64,000 nt of DNA from Turbatrix aceti (lineage: Eukaryota; Nematoda; Chromadorea; Rhabditida; Panagrolaimidae). The notes beneath the pieces are model-generated. The model searched no databases, had not been told where the DNA came from, and saw only the letters and a program-made list of their open reading frames with translations. Positions 20,301-31,354 of the stretch are shown piece by piece. A program made the position numbers and the translations under genes. Position 1 is the stretch's first letter; every line of letters starts with the position of its first letter. Location: assembly GCA_963969345.1 (NCBI GenBank), contig OZ017766.1, positions 5,766,001 through 5,830,000 of the forward strand, in the 5' to 3' direction.

Positions 20301-22750
20301 GCTTCGTCAGGGATGTTGATCTGAACGTCGTGCTCGTTCTTCAGCTTGGTAATCAGCGTTCCATTGCGTCCGACAATGTGGCGATGGAGTGGGATAGGCA
20401 CGGAGATGACCTCAGACGAGAGCTCGCGTCGAAGACGCTCAATCTCAGTCTGAAGCGCATCACCCGCAACTTTGACCTGTTCCGGATCGCCTTCGAGGTA
20501 AATGATACCCCCATCTTCAAAGTCGATCTTCAGCTTGGTCTGGTTGGGTACGAGTTGTTGGAGTGTGGATCCCTTCTGGCCGATGAGGAACCGACGCTGC
20601 CATTCGTCGTAACGGATTTCGTGCGAGATGACAGACGTCGCCTTCGCGTAAACCATGGAGAGGGCTTCGGCGAGGCGAGAGGGATCGCCGCGAAGCGTGA
20701 GCACATCGGAATTCTCCTCTTCGGGGGGAACGTCGACGACGACATCGGTATGACGGAGGATTTCGTCAAGACCGGTACGACGGATTCCGAGCACGTAGCG
20801 GTGCTGGGTGCGGGGAATGTTGCACGCCACAGATGCTACGTTTTTCTGAAAAAAAGAGAGAAATGAAAAAAATGCAAATGAATAAAATGAACGAAAAACG
20901 CATGAAAAGTAATATTTTTTTAGGCCAAAAAAGTGTTATTCATAAAAAATCGTAAATAACCAAAAGAGAAAAGTAACAAAAAAGTAAGATTTCTACCGTA
21001 ATGAAAAGTAATATCTCCTCGATACAAATATCCTACCACGAAAAATGTAACTTTTCGTTTTGAGACATCGTGCAAACTTTACGATCCACTTTTCGTGGTG
21101 AGATTGGGATAAAAACGTTTTTCGGCGTATTACGATGAAAACTGACGTAAAAAAACAAACCTTAGCATCAGCAATACGCTTAATAACGTCGACAACACGG
21201 AAAACGCCTTCACGTTCGCCGCTGACGTTGATTGTGCCGTTTTCGACAGATAGGGGAGGGAATCGGATCTTGACGTTGTTCTCAGCCTCGAGACGATCGA
21301 CATTCTCGTTTGCGGGTCCACGAATCCACGGGAAGACGGCTCTCGGGATGAGGAGGTGTTCGTTGGCCTGTTTCGAGAGATCGGCGACAATCTGCTCGAT
21401 TCTCTTCACAGCCGCGGCGACGTATTCCGGCGGGCCGTGAACCTTGAGAACCTCATTGGCATCGTGTCCCGTCATCTGAATCTTGCACGCGAATTCTTCC
21501 TCGAGTTTGCGAAGCTTTGAGCGCTCCTTGCCGATAACGGCACCTCGGTATTCCTTGGGAACGCGAATTTCCGAATTTGCCTGGTTCTGGAGCTCTTTGA
21601 GGAGAAGAGTCCGGGCATTGTCGACTTCCGAACGCTTGCCACTGATCAGAACGGTCAGAGAATTGTCGCGTGCTTCGGAGAGGTCAATCTTGGCACCCGT
21701 TTTCTGGGCAATGGAATAGCACTTTTGCTGGTCTTCGGTGAGGTCGCCGAGACGCTTTCCAAGCTTGCTAGCGCGTTCGTTGGCAGCGAACGTGAGAGTT
21801 TCCGTGACATTGGTCGACTTGATTCGCGAGCCCCAGACTCCGGTAAGCAGCTTGGAAGAGGGTGCCATCGGGAGCTCGGGGAAGTCCGTGGTGTAATCCA
21901 TGACGACCGGGGTCTTTTCGTCGTCAACGGGAGTCGGGGCCGCCGGTGGGGCACCGGACTTGGAGTCGGTTGGTCCATCGACCTCGTGGGGAGCCGGGCC
22001 GCTGCCATTGGTCAGGGTAACGGGGGTGCCGTTCGTGCCGTTGACGGCATGACCGCCATTCAGGTAGCGTTCAGCGCCGGGAGCCAAGCCAAAAGTCGCT
22101 GAAATGAAAAAACCGTTGAAAAAGACGCAAAATGACTATTAAAAACGAAAAATTCATCAATCTTGGGTTAAAAAACGAAACAATCGTAAAAAAAAGTAAC
22201 AAAATCCCCAATGAAAAAATCTCATCACGAAAATGTGACCTTTCGTTTTGAGATTTGGTGAAAGATACAGTTTTACATTATCGTTACTTCAGGCGTTCAG
22301 TAAAACGATCATTTTGCTACTTTTTACGTTACTTCTCAGTTTCTCAGTTTTTGATCCTATTTTTCTTTCATTGTTTACGGTTTCTATTTGTTCTTGCGTA
22401 CTTTATCTTTTTTCTTGCGAGCAAAAAAAACGAAAATCAGGTCAAGAGATACCTGATACAGTCATTTTTTATTCATCACGCTCTACTTCTGAACTCAATA
22501 TGCATTTGCAGTTTACCTAAAAATCGTAACAAGCGTTTTTTCTCATAGAATCTCAGTTTAACAAAAATCAGTGCTTTGCTAATAAAAACCCAGCGGCCTA
22601 TAAATTTCAAAATCTCGAAATTCAGTTTTTTGTCTATTAAAAAGTTGTAAATGAGTGTAAAAGTTACTCACAGTCACCATTGATAGTCGGGGTATCAAAA
22701 GCACCACCGTTTGAGGGTGGTGCTGCGTAAACGTTTCCAGCGCCGTCCAT
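17351..22750 (-). CDS. vgln-1: Vigilin, multi-KH-domain RNA-binding protein
   Basis: Vigilin/HDLBP orthologue; the family binds mRNA and tRNA in the cytoplasm and at the ER and affects translation and stability of secretory mRNAs. Five exons: 22672-22750, 21161-22098, 19124-20845, 18026-18790 and 17351-17674; junctions are phase 1, then 0, 0, 0. The protein has 1275 residues, close to the usual 1200-1270. About 15 KH repeats can be counted by their GxxG loops: canonical ones include IGKERSKL, IGQKGSTL, VGRNGTLI, IGKAGENI, IGKNGANI, IGREGAKI, IGKGGEAV, IGANGSNI and IGNKGRNL. Others are degenerate (IRGPANENV, NFGRKLVRDI, VLRGAEVI, ISAVRDLR), as is normal in vigilin. The last KH domain is split by the final intron right after its GxxG loop. 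The N-terminus is short and low in complexity; the C-terminus ends SGVWGQRR. Confidence 0.95.
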
Positions 22751-23075
22751 GATCCTGACTCGTTTCCTTTTTGTTAATCGGGCCGGTTGTTCCTGCAAAG
22801 AGGAGGGGTTATAAGGCGTGAAGCAGTGTGTTGTCTGAAAAAAGAGATAAATGAAATTTCATTTAGTTGATGATGACACGTCGACACTCTCTCCTGCCGG
22901 CCATAGCGCCAATCGATCGTAAGTAACAAAAGTGACCCGCACACGAAAAGAAAAAAAATATATATAAAAGACGAAGAGAGTATTCGTCAGCGGTGAAGGA
23001 GGAAAAAAAAACATTATTCAACCAACACGGATGGAATGGAGGGCGAGATAAAAAAAATATATAAGTCCACTCACG
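22751..23075 (-). other. vgln-1: 5'-UTR region of vigilin with probable UTR intron
   Basis: On the minus strand an acceptor (CTCTTTGCAG, ending at 22793) lies 42 bases before the ATG at 22750. A good donor (GAGAC|GTGAGTGG) lies at 23075/23074. They would define a 5'-UTR intron of about 280 bp, with the untranslated first exon starting beyond 23075. The acceptor could instead take a spliced leader. Confidence 0.5.
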
Positions 23076-26000
23076 TCTCGCGCCTCGTCCCGGGATGTGG
23101 TTGGACGTTCGTTCGGGAATGTGCTTCGTCTGCGCAGCAGTGTGCGTTGCTGCTGCTCGGATGAGACGAAAATGAAAAAGTGCACAGGTGGAAGGAAGAA
23201 AAAGGAAAGGGGGAAGGAAGAATAAATATCGCTTTCTGTGAGATGTGCGTGTGCGTTTTGTTTGAAGTGTGTGTGAACGACACAGAAATTTTTGGCCTTG
23301 ACCCATCTCTGCCACGTTCACAAACTTTTCTTCACCGTCCTATCTACACTGTTTATCCTGCCACCTACCTATGTATCGTGGTTGGTTGGGAGCGAGAAAA
23401 AAAAATTAACCAAACTTGACCGATGGAATTGTGAAAAAATATTTTGAAAAAAAAATTCGTATACATAATATTTTGTCCACGTAGACATTGACACGAATGA
23501 TAGGGGTTATGTGTACGGGAAACCGGCCATTTTGCCACCTACGTTCGTTCGCTGAAAGCCAGCAGCCAGCTAGCGTTCGTTTGTTAGTTTCCACACAAAC
23601 AATAACAACATCTGGATGGTGATGAGAAGGGATATACCGCAGCTAATAACAGACGACGCCTTTGACGACTCCTAACTGGAAAATTTCAGACTGCATTTTC
23701 AAGAGAACGCACCCGGGCGTCCGCCTCCACGTTGTATAATTTTTTTGGGAAAAAAGGAGCCTCGTTGTCACGTCAAAATGGGTGGACGGACGACTGACGA
23801 CGACGACTACCTTTTCGTGCTCAAAAAAAAACATCTGCTCTACTGGCGGTGTGTGCAAAACAATTTTTTTAAATCTCATTTTTTTTTAAAACAGTTAAAA
23901 CTCATAATTTTTTTAATGGCACGAATGCATCGATTTTTGATACGACAATTTTTTTTAATTGTTTCAGTTGCAGTTAAAAAATTAATTGTGTTTTGGAATT
24001 TTGAAAAAAAATCTGGCTAAAATCTGAAATTTTTGAAAATAAAATGCATTGCAAGAAAAAAATCGCCCGTTCATTTCTGATCCGGATTTCTCGTGACAAT
24101 GAATGAAAAATAATGGTCGTAACAACAATTTACGTGCAAATCAGTAAAAAATGCCTGGAAAACAGTGATCAAAAATGTTTCATACTGAAAACCTTAGTTT
24201 TTGCAAAAAGATAAAAGTCAGTTTTTTAGGCTACAGCAGCCATGGCAACAAATGCCCGGGGCATGGAAGATGGGCCTAAACAGTCAGTTTGGATGGAAAG
24301 GAAAGTAACGAGCTGATGTATCGCAACAACTGCTTGACTGGCTGGTCGGGCGATTGGCCAACGTGGAAGAAGAAGCCGGGGGGACAGGAGAAAAAAAAAC
24401 CGTTGCTGCGGTTGGTTGGACTCGCGGCTGCTGTCGTCTCTCTCGTTCTCGACTGGCCTGCCTGCCTGTTCGCCGACTATTAGAGTCCTCTGCCTCTGGT
24501 GATCACAAAATTGACTAACGAAGAGAAAGAACACCACAGACTGCTGCTGCCTGTACGCCAGGAAGAGCACAGATTCACGCACGTACGAAAGAAGGAAGGA
24601 AGCAGTCTCCGACGACACACCGGGACTGTACAGTTCTTCTGACTGTCTGCCTGCCATCTCCGGGGATGCTGGGGTCCATGATGCAAGGCGCTGTTGGAGC
24701 TGGTGCTGGTGCTGGTGCAGCCTTCAATCAGCCGTTATCTCATGGTGGGAAAATATTATAGATTACACCGACCGGCTGACAGACTGTCATTCACCTGGAG
24801 ACTGACTGCGGAAAAAGGACTAGGAATAGAAACACAGTCGGCAATCAGTAAGATAAGATAACAGTCCATCGACATTTAAAAAAATTTTGAAGTTAAAACT
24901 TTTTTAAATCTGAATTTTTTTAAATCGAATAAAAATTTACGTAAAAAAGAAAAAACGATTTCAAATTTTCACGTTTTAAAAAAATTTATAAAAATGTCGG
25001 CAACCAGTCACAAATTACACAAACAAATAAATCACCACCTTAAAATAATTTGTATTCATTTGTAAGTGCGCGGTCAAGATTGTGTCGCGACTGACCAGTG
25101 AGCGAGCGACAACTGGCACAGACTTTTTCTCCACCCTACATACCTCTCTTCAGACTGACTGGACAGTTTACCAGTTCGGTTGACTAATGCTGCCTGCTGC
25201 AGCAGCATGCTGCTTGCCGCTTGGGCGGTCGATCCGGTGGGTCGATAGGATAACAATCGGTTGGACAAGCTAGGCCGTTCGTCCAATTCACAACCACAAC
25301 CACCACCACCTCCACCGCCGCCGTCGCCACCATCGCGGTCCATCGGACAAAACAGGACCGAACCGAAGTATTTAGATGAGATCGCTAAACAGGGCGGCGA
25401 CGTCGACGTCGTGCCTTCCTTTGCAAAACGGGGCTGGGCAAAGGATTGCGCGCCGGATGTTTACTTTTGACTCACATCGTTGACCTCGCAGATGACGACA
25501 CAATACAAAGGAGATTCAAAGACAAAAACTCTTGATGGATCGATGGAGTCGATCGTAAAAAAGATTGGAAGAAAGCAACGAACGTCCGTCAGACGGTCAA
25601 AATTTGCTCAGATCGTATCTCAAAAATTACCTCTTCACCTGTTGTCAGGTGAACGCGTGGAACAAAAATATTGCAACAATTCTGCATGCAAAAAGATGCT
25701 ATTCAGTCATTTTCTTACCGGATATGTTTTTTCTGATACGATAAAAAAATCGGAACACTATGCAAAGTGGAGTACCACAGTTGTTGTGCAGGACGGAATT
25801 TATTTCATCTTTGTGACGATAGTTTGTGGAACAACATCAAACGAAACGGATAGTAAAAACATGGATGCTATGAGCTGAATAGCAAAAATATATGGATTTT
25901 GCTTGATCACATATTTTTTTAAATTGTTTTTCTGATGCTTTATTCAAAGTTTTACAAAAATGTATCCGCGCAAAAAATTGATTGAAGGCTCTCAAATTGC

Positions 26001-26541
26001 ACTTTTGCACCATTGAGGCGATATCCATCAATCTCAATTTTTCTAAAAAGTTGCAACACGCAACTCGTTGAGAAATAGATACAACCTCGCTACTTTGAAG
26101 ATTGACATATCTGATATCAGATTGATGAAAGTGTTTCATAGCGATCACCGTGAAAAGTCTAACTCGATCGAACATCAATCGGATTCTGTTTTTATTATGC
26201 TAATGCATTGGCTCCTGTCTACAAACACAATTTTTATAGAACAACCGATGATCCGCTGATTGTACCGTACATCTGTTTTTTTCGCGTTATAAATTTTTTG
26301 GAACAGATATAAAGTTTCTTTCGTGTAATTTTTGTGCTAACAATTCTCGAAGCATTTTACATCCAAACAAATTTTACCGTAAGATTTACACATTTATAAA
26401 ACACATATGTAATACATTCTGACCAGTACAAAGCAGTGGAATAATTTTTTTTCACACTAGAAAAATATGTAACAAAAACACTGCATGAATCACAGATTCG
26501 TTGTTTCGCTAACGTTTAAAATGGGAATTCATTTGAAGAGG
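23076..26541. other. Long intergenic region, no supported gene
   Basis: Probable vigilin promoter side followed by about 3 kb without a recognisable exon. Frames at 24226-24657 (minus) and 25480-25878 (plus) are open but show no domain, signal peptide or splice context. Local features are short purine runs, GCTGGTGCTGGT repeats near 24695-24718, and CCACCACC runs near 25294-25335. Confidence 0.5.
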
Positions 26542-27200
26542 CTATTCATTTGTTTTTTTAGCATCAGAAGATTTGTTTTCGGTATCGGAAACTTTTTCCA
26601 CGGAAACAGTGTTTTCAGAAACTTTTTCCACCGGAACAGTGTTTTCAGAAACTTTTGCTACGGTGACAGCAACTTCAGATGCCTTTGCGACCGGAACAGC
26701 ATCCAAAGGTTCAACGGAATTGGCCACGGTTTCGAGTGCCACTTCGACCGGCCCAGCGGCAGCTGATTCCGATTCAGGGACTTCAATTACAGTTTGTGGA
26801 TTCGGGGCAGATTTGCCATCGTCTGTCGAAGATTTGGCAACCGGCAGTTTACGAACTGCATCTGCGGCCACGCATTCCAAATAAGTTGGAGGAGGCATCT
26901 GCTTCATCATTTTATGAATCCTTTCTGCGTGTTGTCGAGATGCGACGTAGAGAGGCGACATCGGAATCGCTACGACGGATAGTAACTCTGGCATTACGGC
27001 TGAAATGGGATTTTTTTATATGAAGGATTTAAAAAAAAATTGTAAAAAAAAAACATACATTGTTGTTGTTCGCGAACAGATTTTTCCTGATGCTTCGAAG
27101 TGCCTTCTTTGGACGTGTAGAGTCCAAATGCACGAATTGCACCGATGCCGAGTGCCACAGCGGCAAAGATAAGTGCGCAGGTGTCAACTATGGTTAACAT
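26542..27200 (-). CDS. Small membrane-anchored protein, unknown
   Basis: Two exons, 27059-27200 and 26542-26999, with a 59-bp intron (GTATGT to CATTTCAG), phase 1; 199 residues. The N-terminus is one hydrophobic segment (MLTIVDTCALIFAAVALGIG), an uncleaved anchor or signal peptide, followed by AIRAFGLYTSKEG. The middle has MPPPTYLECV, which contains a PPxY motif able to bind WW domains. The C-terminal 60 residues are a Val/Glu/Lys/Ser/Thr-rich repeat: VAKVSENTVP, VEKVSENTVS, VEKVSDTE. The tail is highly charged (SSDAKKTNE). No family is recognised. The repeat and PPxY suggest an adaptor-like cytosolic part, which is an inference. Confidence 0.6.
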
Positions 27201-29052
27201 GATTGTTGGAAGAGAAAAATATTGGTTGAGTGCTAAAAAAGTGGGGAAATATGGTTTTCTATTCTGTGAACGAACGTAAATAGTTTTGATTATTTCTTTT
27301 TTCAAAGGATATAAATATAAACTCACATTTCACAGCAACCTTTTATTAGCAGAAAAAATTGTGATCTGGCCAAATATACGATTTGGATTGCCGGCATAGA
27401 GCTGCCGGCTCAGCAGGAACCAGTGTGACGGCTGACAGCGTTAAACCTGGTCCGATAAACGGACTGAAAAGGGATGAACCTAATTATACAAAAATGCTAA
27501 ACACAGCGACCAGGCCAGAAATGACGCACACGCTCGCTGGCAACAAGGACATTATTGGTTGACGACAATATCGACCCGTCACAGTCAACCGACCGTTAGT
27601 TGAACACCCGATAATTGAAGTCAACACGGAATCGACGGGAATAAATAGTAACTAATCGTTAAATCGTTATCAGGCTGTATTATTCATTGATTGCGATTTG
27701 ATTTCCGGAATGAATGCAGAAGCGAAGTAGGAGGTGACGTGCATCACGGTGATCACCTGTCTTTTACGACCCTACCTCACTCGATGTCCTGTGATTTACG
27801 GTGATAACCAACGAGATAGACATGCCAAAAATGGGCGATGCAAGTCAGGTCAAAGGTTCCCAAGCCTTCACCTGCGTCATTGCATGCACTAATCGCTGAT
27901 TTAAACGATGATTGAAAACAAAAAGCTTATGTTTGTTTGGGTTTATCATTCGAAAGAGGAGGGTGCATGGAGGGTGGATGGACAAAAAAGGAGAAAACAT
28001 TTTAATTTAACCTTTGGCGTCTTCTTCAACCTCGTGATTGATTGTCTTTCCGGGGCTGGTACTACATCCGTGAGTTTGTTTAGGGTTGACAAGATTATGT
28101 TGATAGCAATCGAAGTTGTTGATTGACGGAACAAACATGTTGAGCTTATTTTTTTTTATTTTTGGGTCGAAATTTTGGACCGAACATAACAAAAACTTTT
28201 TTTTATCCCATTTATTATAATCAAAAATTTACCATAAATTACTGATTTTTTGGTTTTCTAATTATTTTAAAGTTTAAAAAAACACAAAAAATTTAAAAAC
28301 AATAAAAAAATTTGGACCACAGATTTTTAGGCCAAACTTTACTTTAAAACTTATCTCATAAAGAAAATCAAAGGTTAGATTGCTTGTTTCCTTTTTTGTC
28401 CTTTCCACCCTCAAAAATGATAAAACGATGTTCACGAAACAAACTTTGACCTGAGTCAGACATCACACCACCAAAGTCGAGTTGTTGTTTTTTTCAGTGC
28501 AAATTCAAGATCCCAAAAACTTCCAATGCATACAAAAATGATCTCGAACAGAACATCCATCAAGACAGTTCGTGCAGGACATAAAAAACTGAACGTATCT
28601 GTGATTGCATGCGTCCACTTAAAAATTCTAATGAGCAAACAACAGTAAAAAAGAAGTTGTGTAATTTTCATCGTCTGGAGAAAATCATTTCTTTCAACAT
28701 TGGTGGTTGTGATTTTTTGTTGGTTTTTGTTTCCACTACAAAAAAAGAGCGAAATATTGTTCACAGACATCCTGGAAGAAAAAAATCCCAAAAGCTGAAT
28801 ATTTTTCCATGTCGGATTAAGCTGAAGTAAGCATTGTAGAGCACTTTCTTCCTTCCCCCGGTAGACCACTTGGAAAAACAGGAAGAAGACAAAACGCGTT
28901 AACTAAGTTTGTTTATTCTGCTGACCAGAAGAATAAGCAAGGCGGTGATCCATCCTCGTCCCTCCCCTGATTGTGAGGTGACCACGAAAACAGGAAGCAT
29001 AAAAGAACCGTCACACGGGAGGTTGCCTTACTTTTCAAATCTCCCAGCAACC
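27201..29052. other. Intergenic region upstream of the Gln/Cys-rich gene
   Basis: No supported exon. The minus-strand open frame at 28456-28869 (137 codons) is Cys/Phe-rich and lacks context. A TATA-like GCATAAAAG at about 28997 lies some 55 bp before the ATG at 29053. Confidence 0.5.
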
Positions 29053-30041
29053 ATGCGTCACTTTCTGGTGCTTGTCTGCGCAGTTTCCTGCATCTCGGCT
29101 GTAAGCAAAAAATTTTTTTTCATTTGAAGATGAACCGTAATTTTTTTTCAGAGTCCACTGACAGCAATCATCAAGGGATACAGCCTCAAGGGATGCGGTA
29201 CGTGGAAGTACTGTGACCAGCCTGCTACCCAGGGCACTACCTGTCCGTGCCAGACGACGCAGCCACCGACATCGTCATGCTGCGAACAGCAGCAAACTGT
29301 AGCGTGCCCGTGTGCTCAGGTATATAAAAAAAAAAAATTTTTATGCAAATTTATAATTTTTTTTTCAGCAAAGCCAGTCTGATTGCGGATGCTCGCAGAC
29401 CCCAATTTCGGTTGCCGGCACAAACTGCAACTGCAATACGCGTAAGTTGATGCACTGGCTTCTGACATGTCGAGTGCAACATGCGAACAAAAAATTTGAC
29501 TTTTCTCGATTTTTTGGTCTTTTGTGATAGTCAAAAAGGTTTTTTAGCCTCAGCGAGTCCGTGCTGCAACCAACAACAGCAAGCAATCCCCCTTCAGCAG
29601 CAAATCCCATATCCCAACCAACAGCAGATTCCCTATCAGCAACAAGTCCCCTATCCGACTGAACAGCAGATCCCATACCTCCCACAGCCTTCGCAGTACC
29701 CATTCTCCCAACAGACCTCGAACTGCCAAAACTACGATACAAGCTCGTGCAACACCCAGCAAGCCAGCCCGTGCTGCCAGGTTCAACAGCAGCAGCAAGT
29801 TGGCGGCGGCGAAGTTCTGAATATCAACATTCAGATTCCCAACGCCTGTCCATGCCAACAACAACAGCAGCAGGCCAGCCAATGCTGCCCCCAGCAATCG
29901 ACGTGCCAGAACTACGACTATAACACGTGCAACACCGCTCCACAGTCCAATACCTGCTGCCAGCAACAATCTACCTGCCAAAACTTCAACTACAACTCCT
30001 GTGGCAGCACGCAGTCTGCCTGTCCGTGCTCGCAGGGCTGA
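29053..30041 (+). CDS. Secreted Gln/Cys-rich repetitive protein
   Basis: Four exons: 29053-29100, 29152-29319, 29369-29441 and 29548-30041; 260 residues. The first exon is almost exactly the signal peptide (MRHFLVLVCAVSCISA). The mature part is Gln- and Cys-rich with paired cysteines (CPCQ, SCCEQQQ, CPCAQ, CGCSQ). The large last exon has a Pro/Tyr/Gln section of repeats (QQIPYPNQQQIPYQQQVPYP), then a Cys section in which CCxQQSTCQN(Y/F)xYNxC recurs. Composition suggests a cross-linked extracellular structural protein (cuticle, pharyngeal lining or eggshell), with Tyr and Cys available for bonding. That role is inferred; no named family is recognised. Confidence 0.8.
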
Positions 30042-30381
30042 TCGACCACGCAAGCCTAAATTTATCTATGATTTCATTTCACATGACTGTAAAAATTGTT
30101 CACCTTGTTCATCTTGTAGTTATAGCACTGACTAAACCTGTCCAGGTATTTATGTACATGGTAATCGCATTGAGGGGATCGGGAGCGAGCGGATGTAGTA
30201 CACAACAAAATTTTTCGAGTGGACAAAAAAACTTCCTCCGAAGAAGTCAAAAAAGTGTTCTGACCACGATTTATGTTTTAAACTCAATTTTTCAAATTTT
30301 TTTTCACAACACAAGTTTTTTTTCCGGCGACAACAATGACACATATAGCAGGAGTAAATGAAATATTTATCGTAGCAGAAG
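30042..30381. other. Spacer between convergent genes
   Basis: Shared 3' flank of the Gln/Cys-rich gene (plus) and calponin (minus). No gene seen. Confidence 0.5.
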
Positions 30382-31354
30382 TCAATTGTGGAAAAGCGGA
30401 TCCGGTTTGATTTGACGAGCCAGGCCGTAGGGTGTCATGCCCTTCTGCGACGCGCATTTGTTTGTACCGTACTGCAGAGGAATTACGGCATCGCTGGTTC
30501 GAATTTTTTGATTGCTAAATGTTCGCTTTGTTTTGTGGGAAAGTCTGACCACCCAGTGCGGGAAGGGAACGGGAGCGTCGTTGGATTGCGCCTGAAGCAA
30601 GATTTGAAAAAAAATGTTGAACGGGTTTATAATTTTTTAAAAGGACTGCTAAAATTAATGGAAGATAAAAAAAGTTTTTTTTTTGTTTGAAACATGTTTT
30701 CTAAATTTTTTGAAAAAAAATAAAAAAAATCTTACAACAGCAGCCAACGCCCGAAGACACTCGATGACTTTGTAACACTGCTTGTTTTCGTACAAATCCA
30801 CGGTTTGGAAGCAGCTGATTTCCGGCACTCCGTAAATTTTAATGGCTTTCAGGAAGTTTGATATGTTTTCCATCTGCAAGTTTTTTTCGAATCCGAAACA
30901 GTCAACAAATTTTTTTTAACGGTCAAACCTTGTGAAACGGCATCTTCGGACGCTCATGGAATCGAAACTCGACCCCGTTGGCTTTGTTGACAAGTCTGTG
31001 GATTAGACTGAAAATAAAATTTATACAAACATTTGTACAGGTATTTTTAATTTAAAAAAGGTGGGGGACAGACTTGCAAAGAATGACGCCATCCTTCATG
31101 GCTTCGCAAACTTCTTCGGCATTGCTGAACTCCTTGGCATCTTTGCTGAGGGGCATTCGAGTGGCTTCTTCGATCCACGCGAGCACTTCACGGGCTTCTT
31201 CGATACAAAAGCGGGCTTTGTTCTGGAATTGGAATAAATATTTTTTGTTACCCAACAACATGCGCGCAACATGCGAACCAAAACTTTGTAAATATTTACT
31301 TACCTTCTTTTCGAGTTCCAAGCTTAAGCCATAACTGGGACCATGATTAGCCAT
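30382..31354 (-). CDS. Calponin/transgelin family protein
   Basis: Actin-binding protein of the calponin/transgelin family, 208 residues in five exons: 31304-31354, 31074-31222, 30929-31007, 30736-30873 and 30382-30591, all joining in frame. The N-terminus MANHGPSYGLSLELEKK closely resembles transgelins. A calponin-homology (CH) domain follows: VLAWIEEATRMPL, CEAMKDGVILCNLIHRLV, MENISNFLKAIKIYGVPE, FQTVDLYENKQCYKVIECLRALA. One calponin repeat near the C-terminus (IPLQYGTNKCASQKGMTPYG) gives the layout CH plus one repeat, as in transgelin and the short nematode calponins. It probably works in muscle or actin bundling. A second possible first exon lies 1.2 kb upstream (32509-32550). Confidence 0.92.

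Noticed and set aside
17972..20866. Long plus-strand ORFs (288 and 633 codons) across vigilin
   Set aside because: Antisense shadows of the KH-domain exons; the minus frame has clear KH motifs and matching splice sites, and the plus frames show no domain.
24226..24657. Minus-strand 143-codon ORF
   Set aside because: Composition of untranslated or promoter DNA with simple repeats; no signal peptide, domain or splice support.
25261..25878. Plus-strand ORFs with a Pro run and a following 132-codon frame
   Set aside because: Low-complexity start, no domain, no intron signals; insufficient to call a gene.
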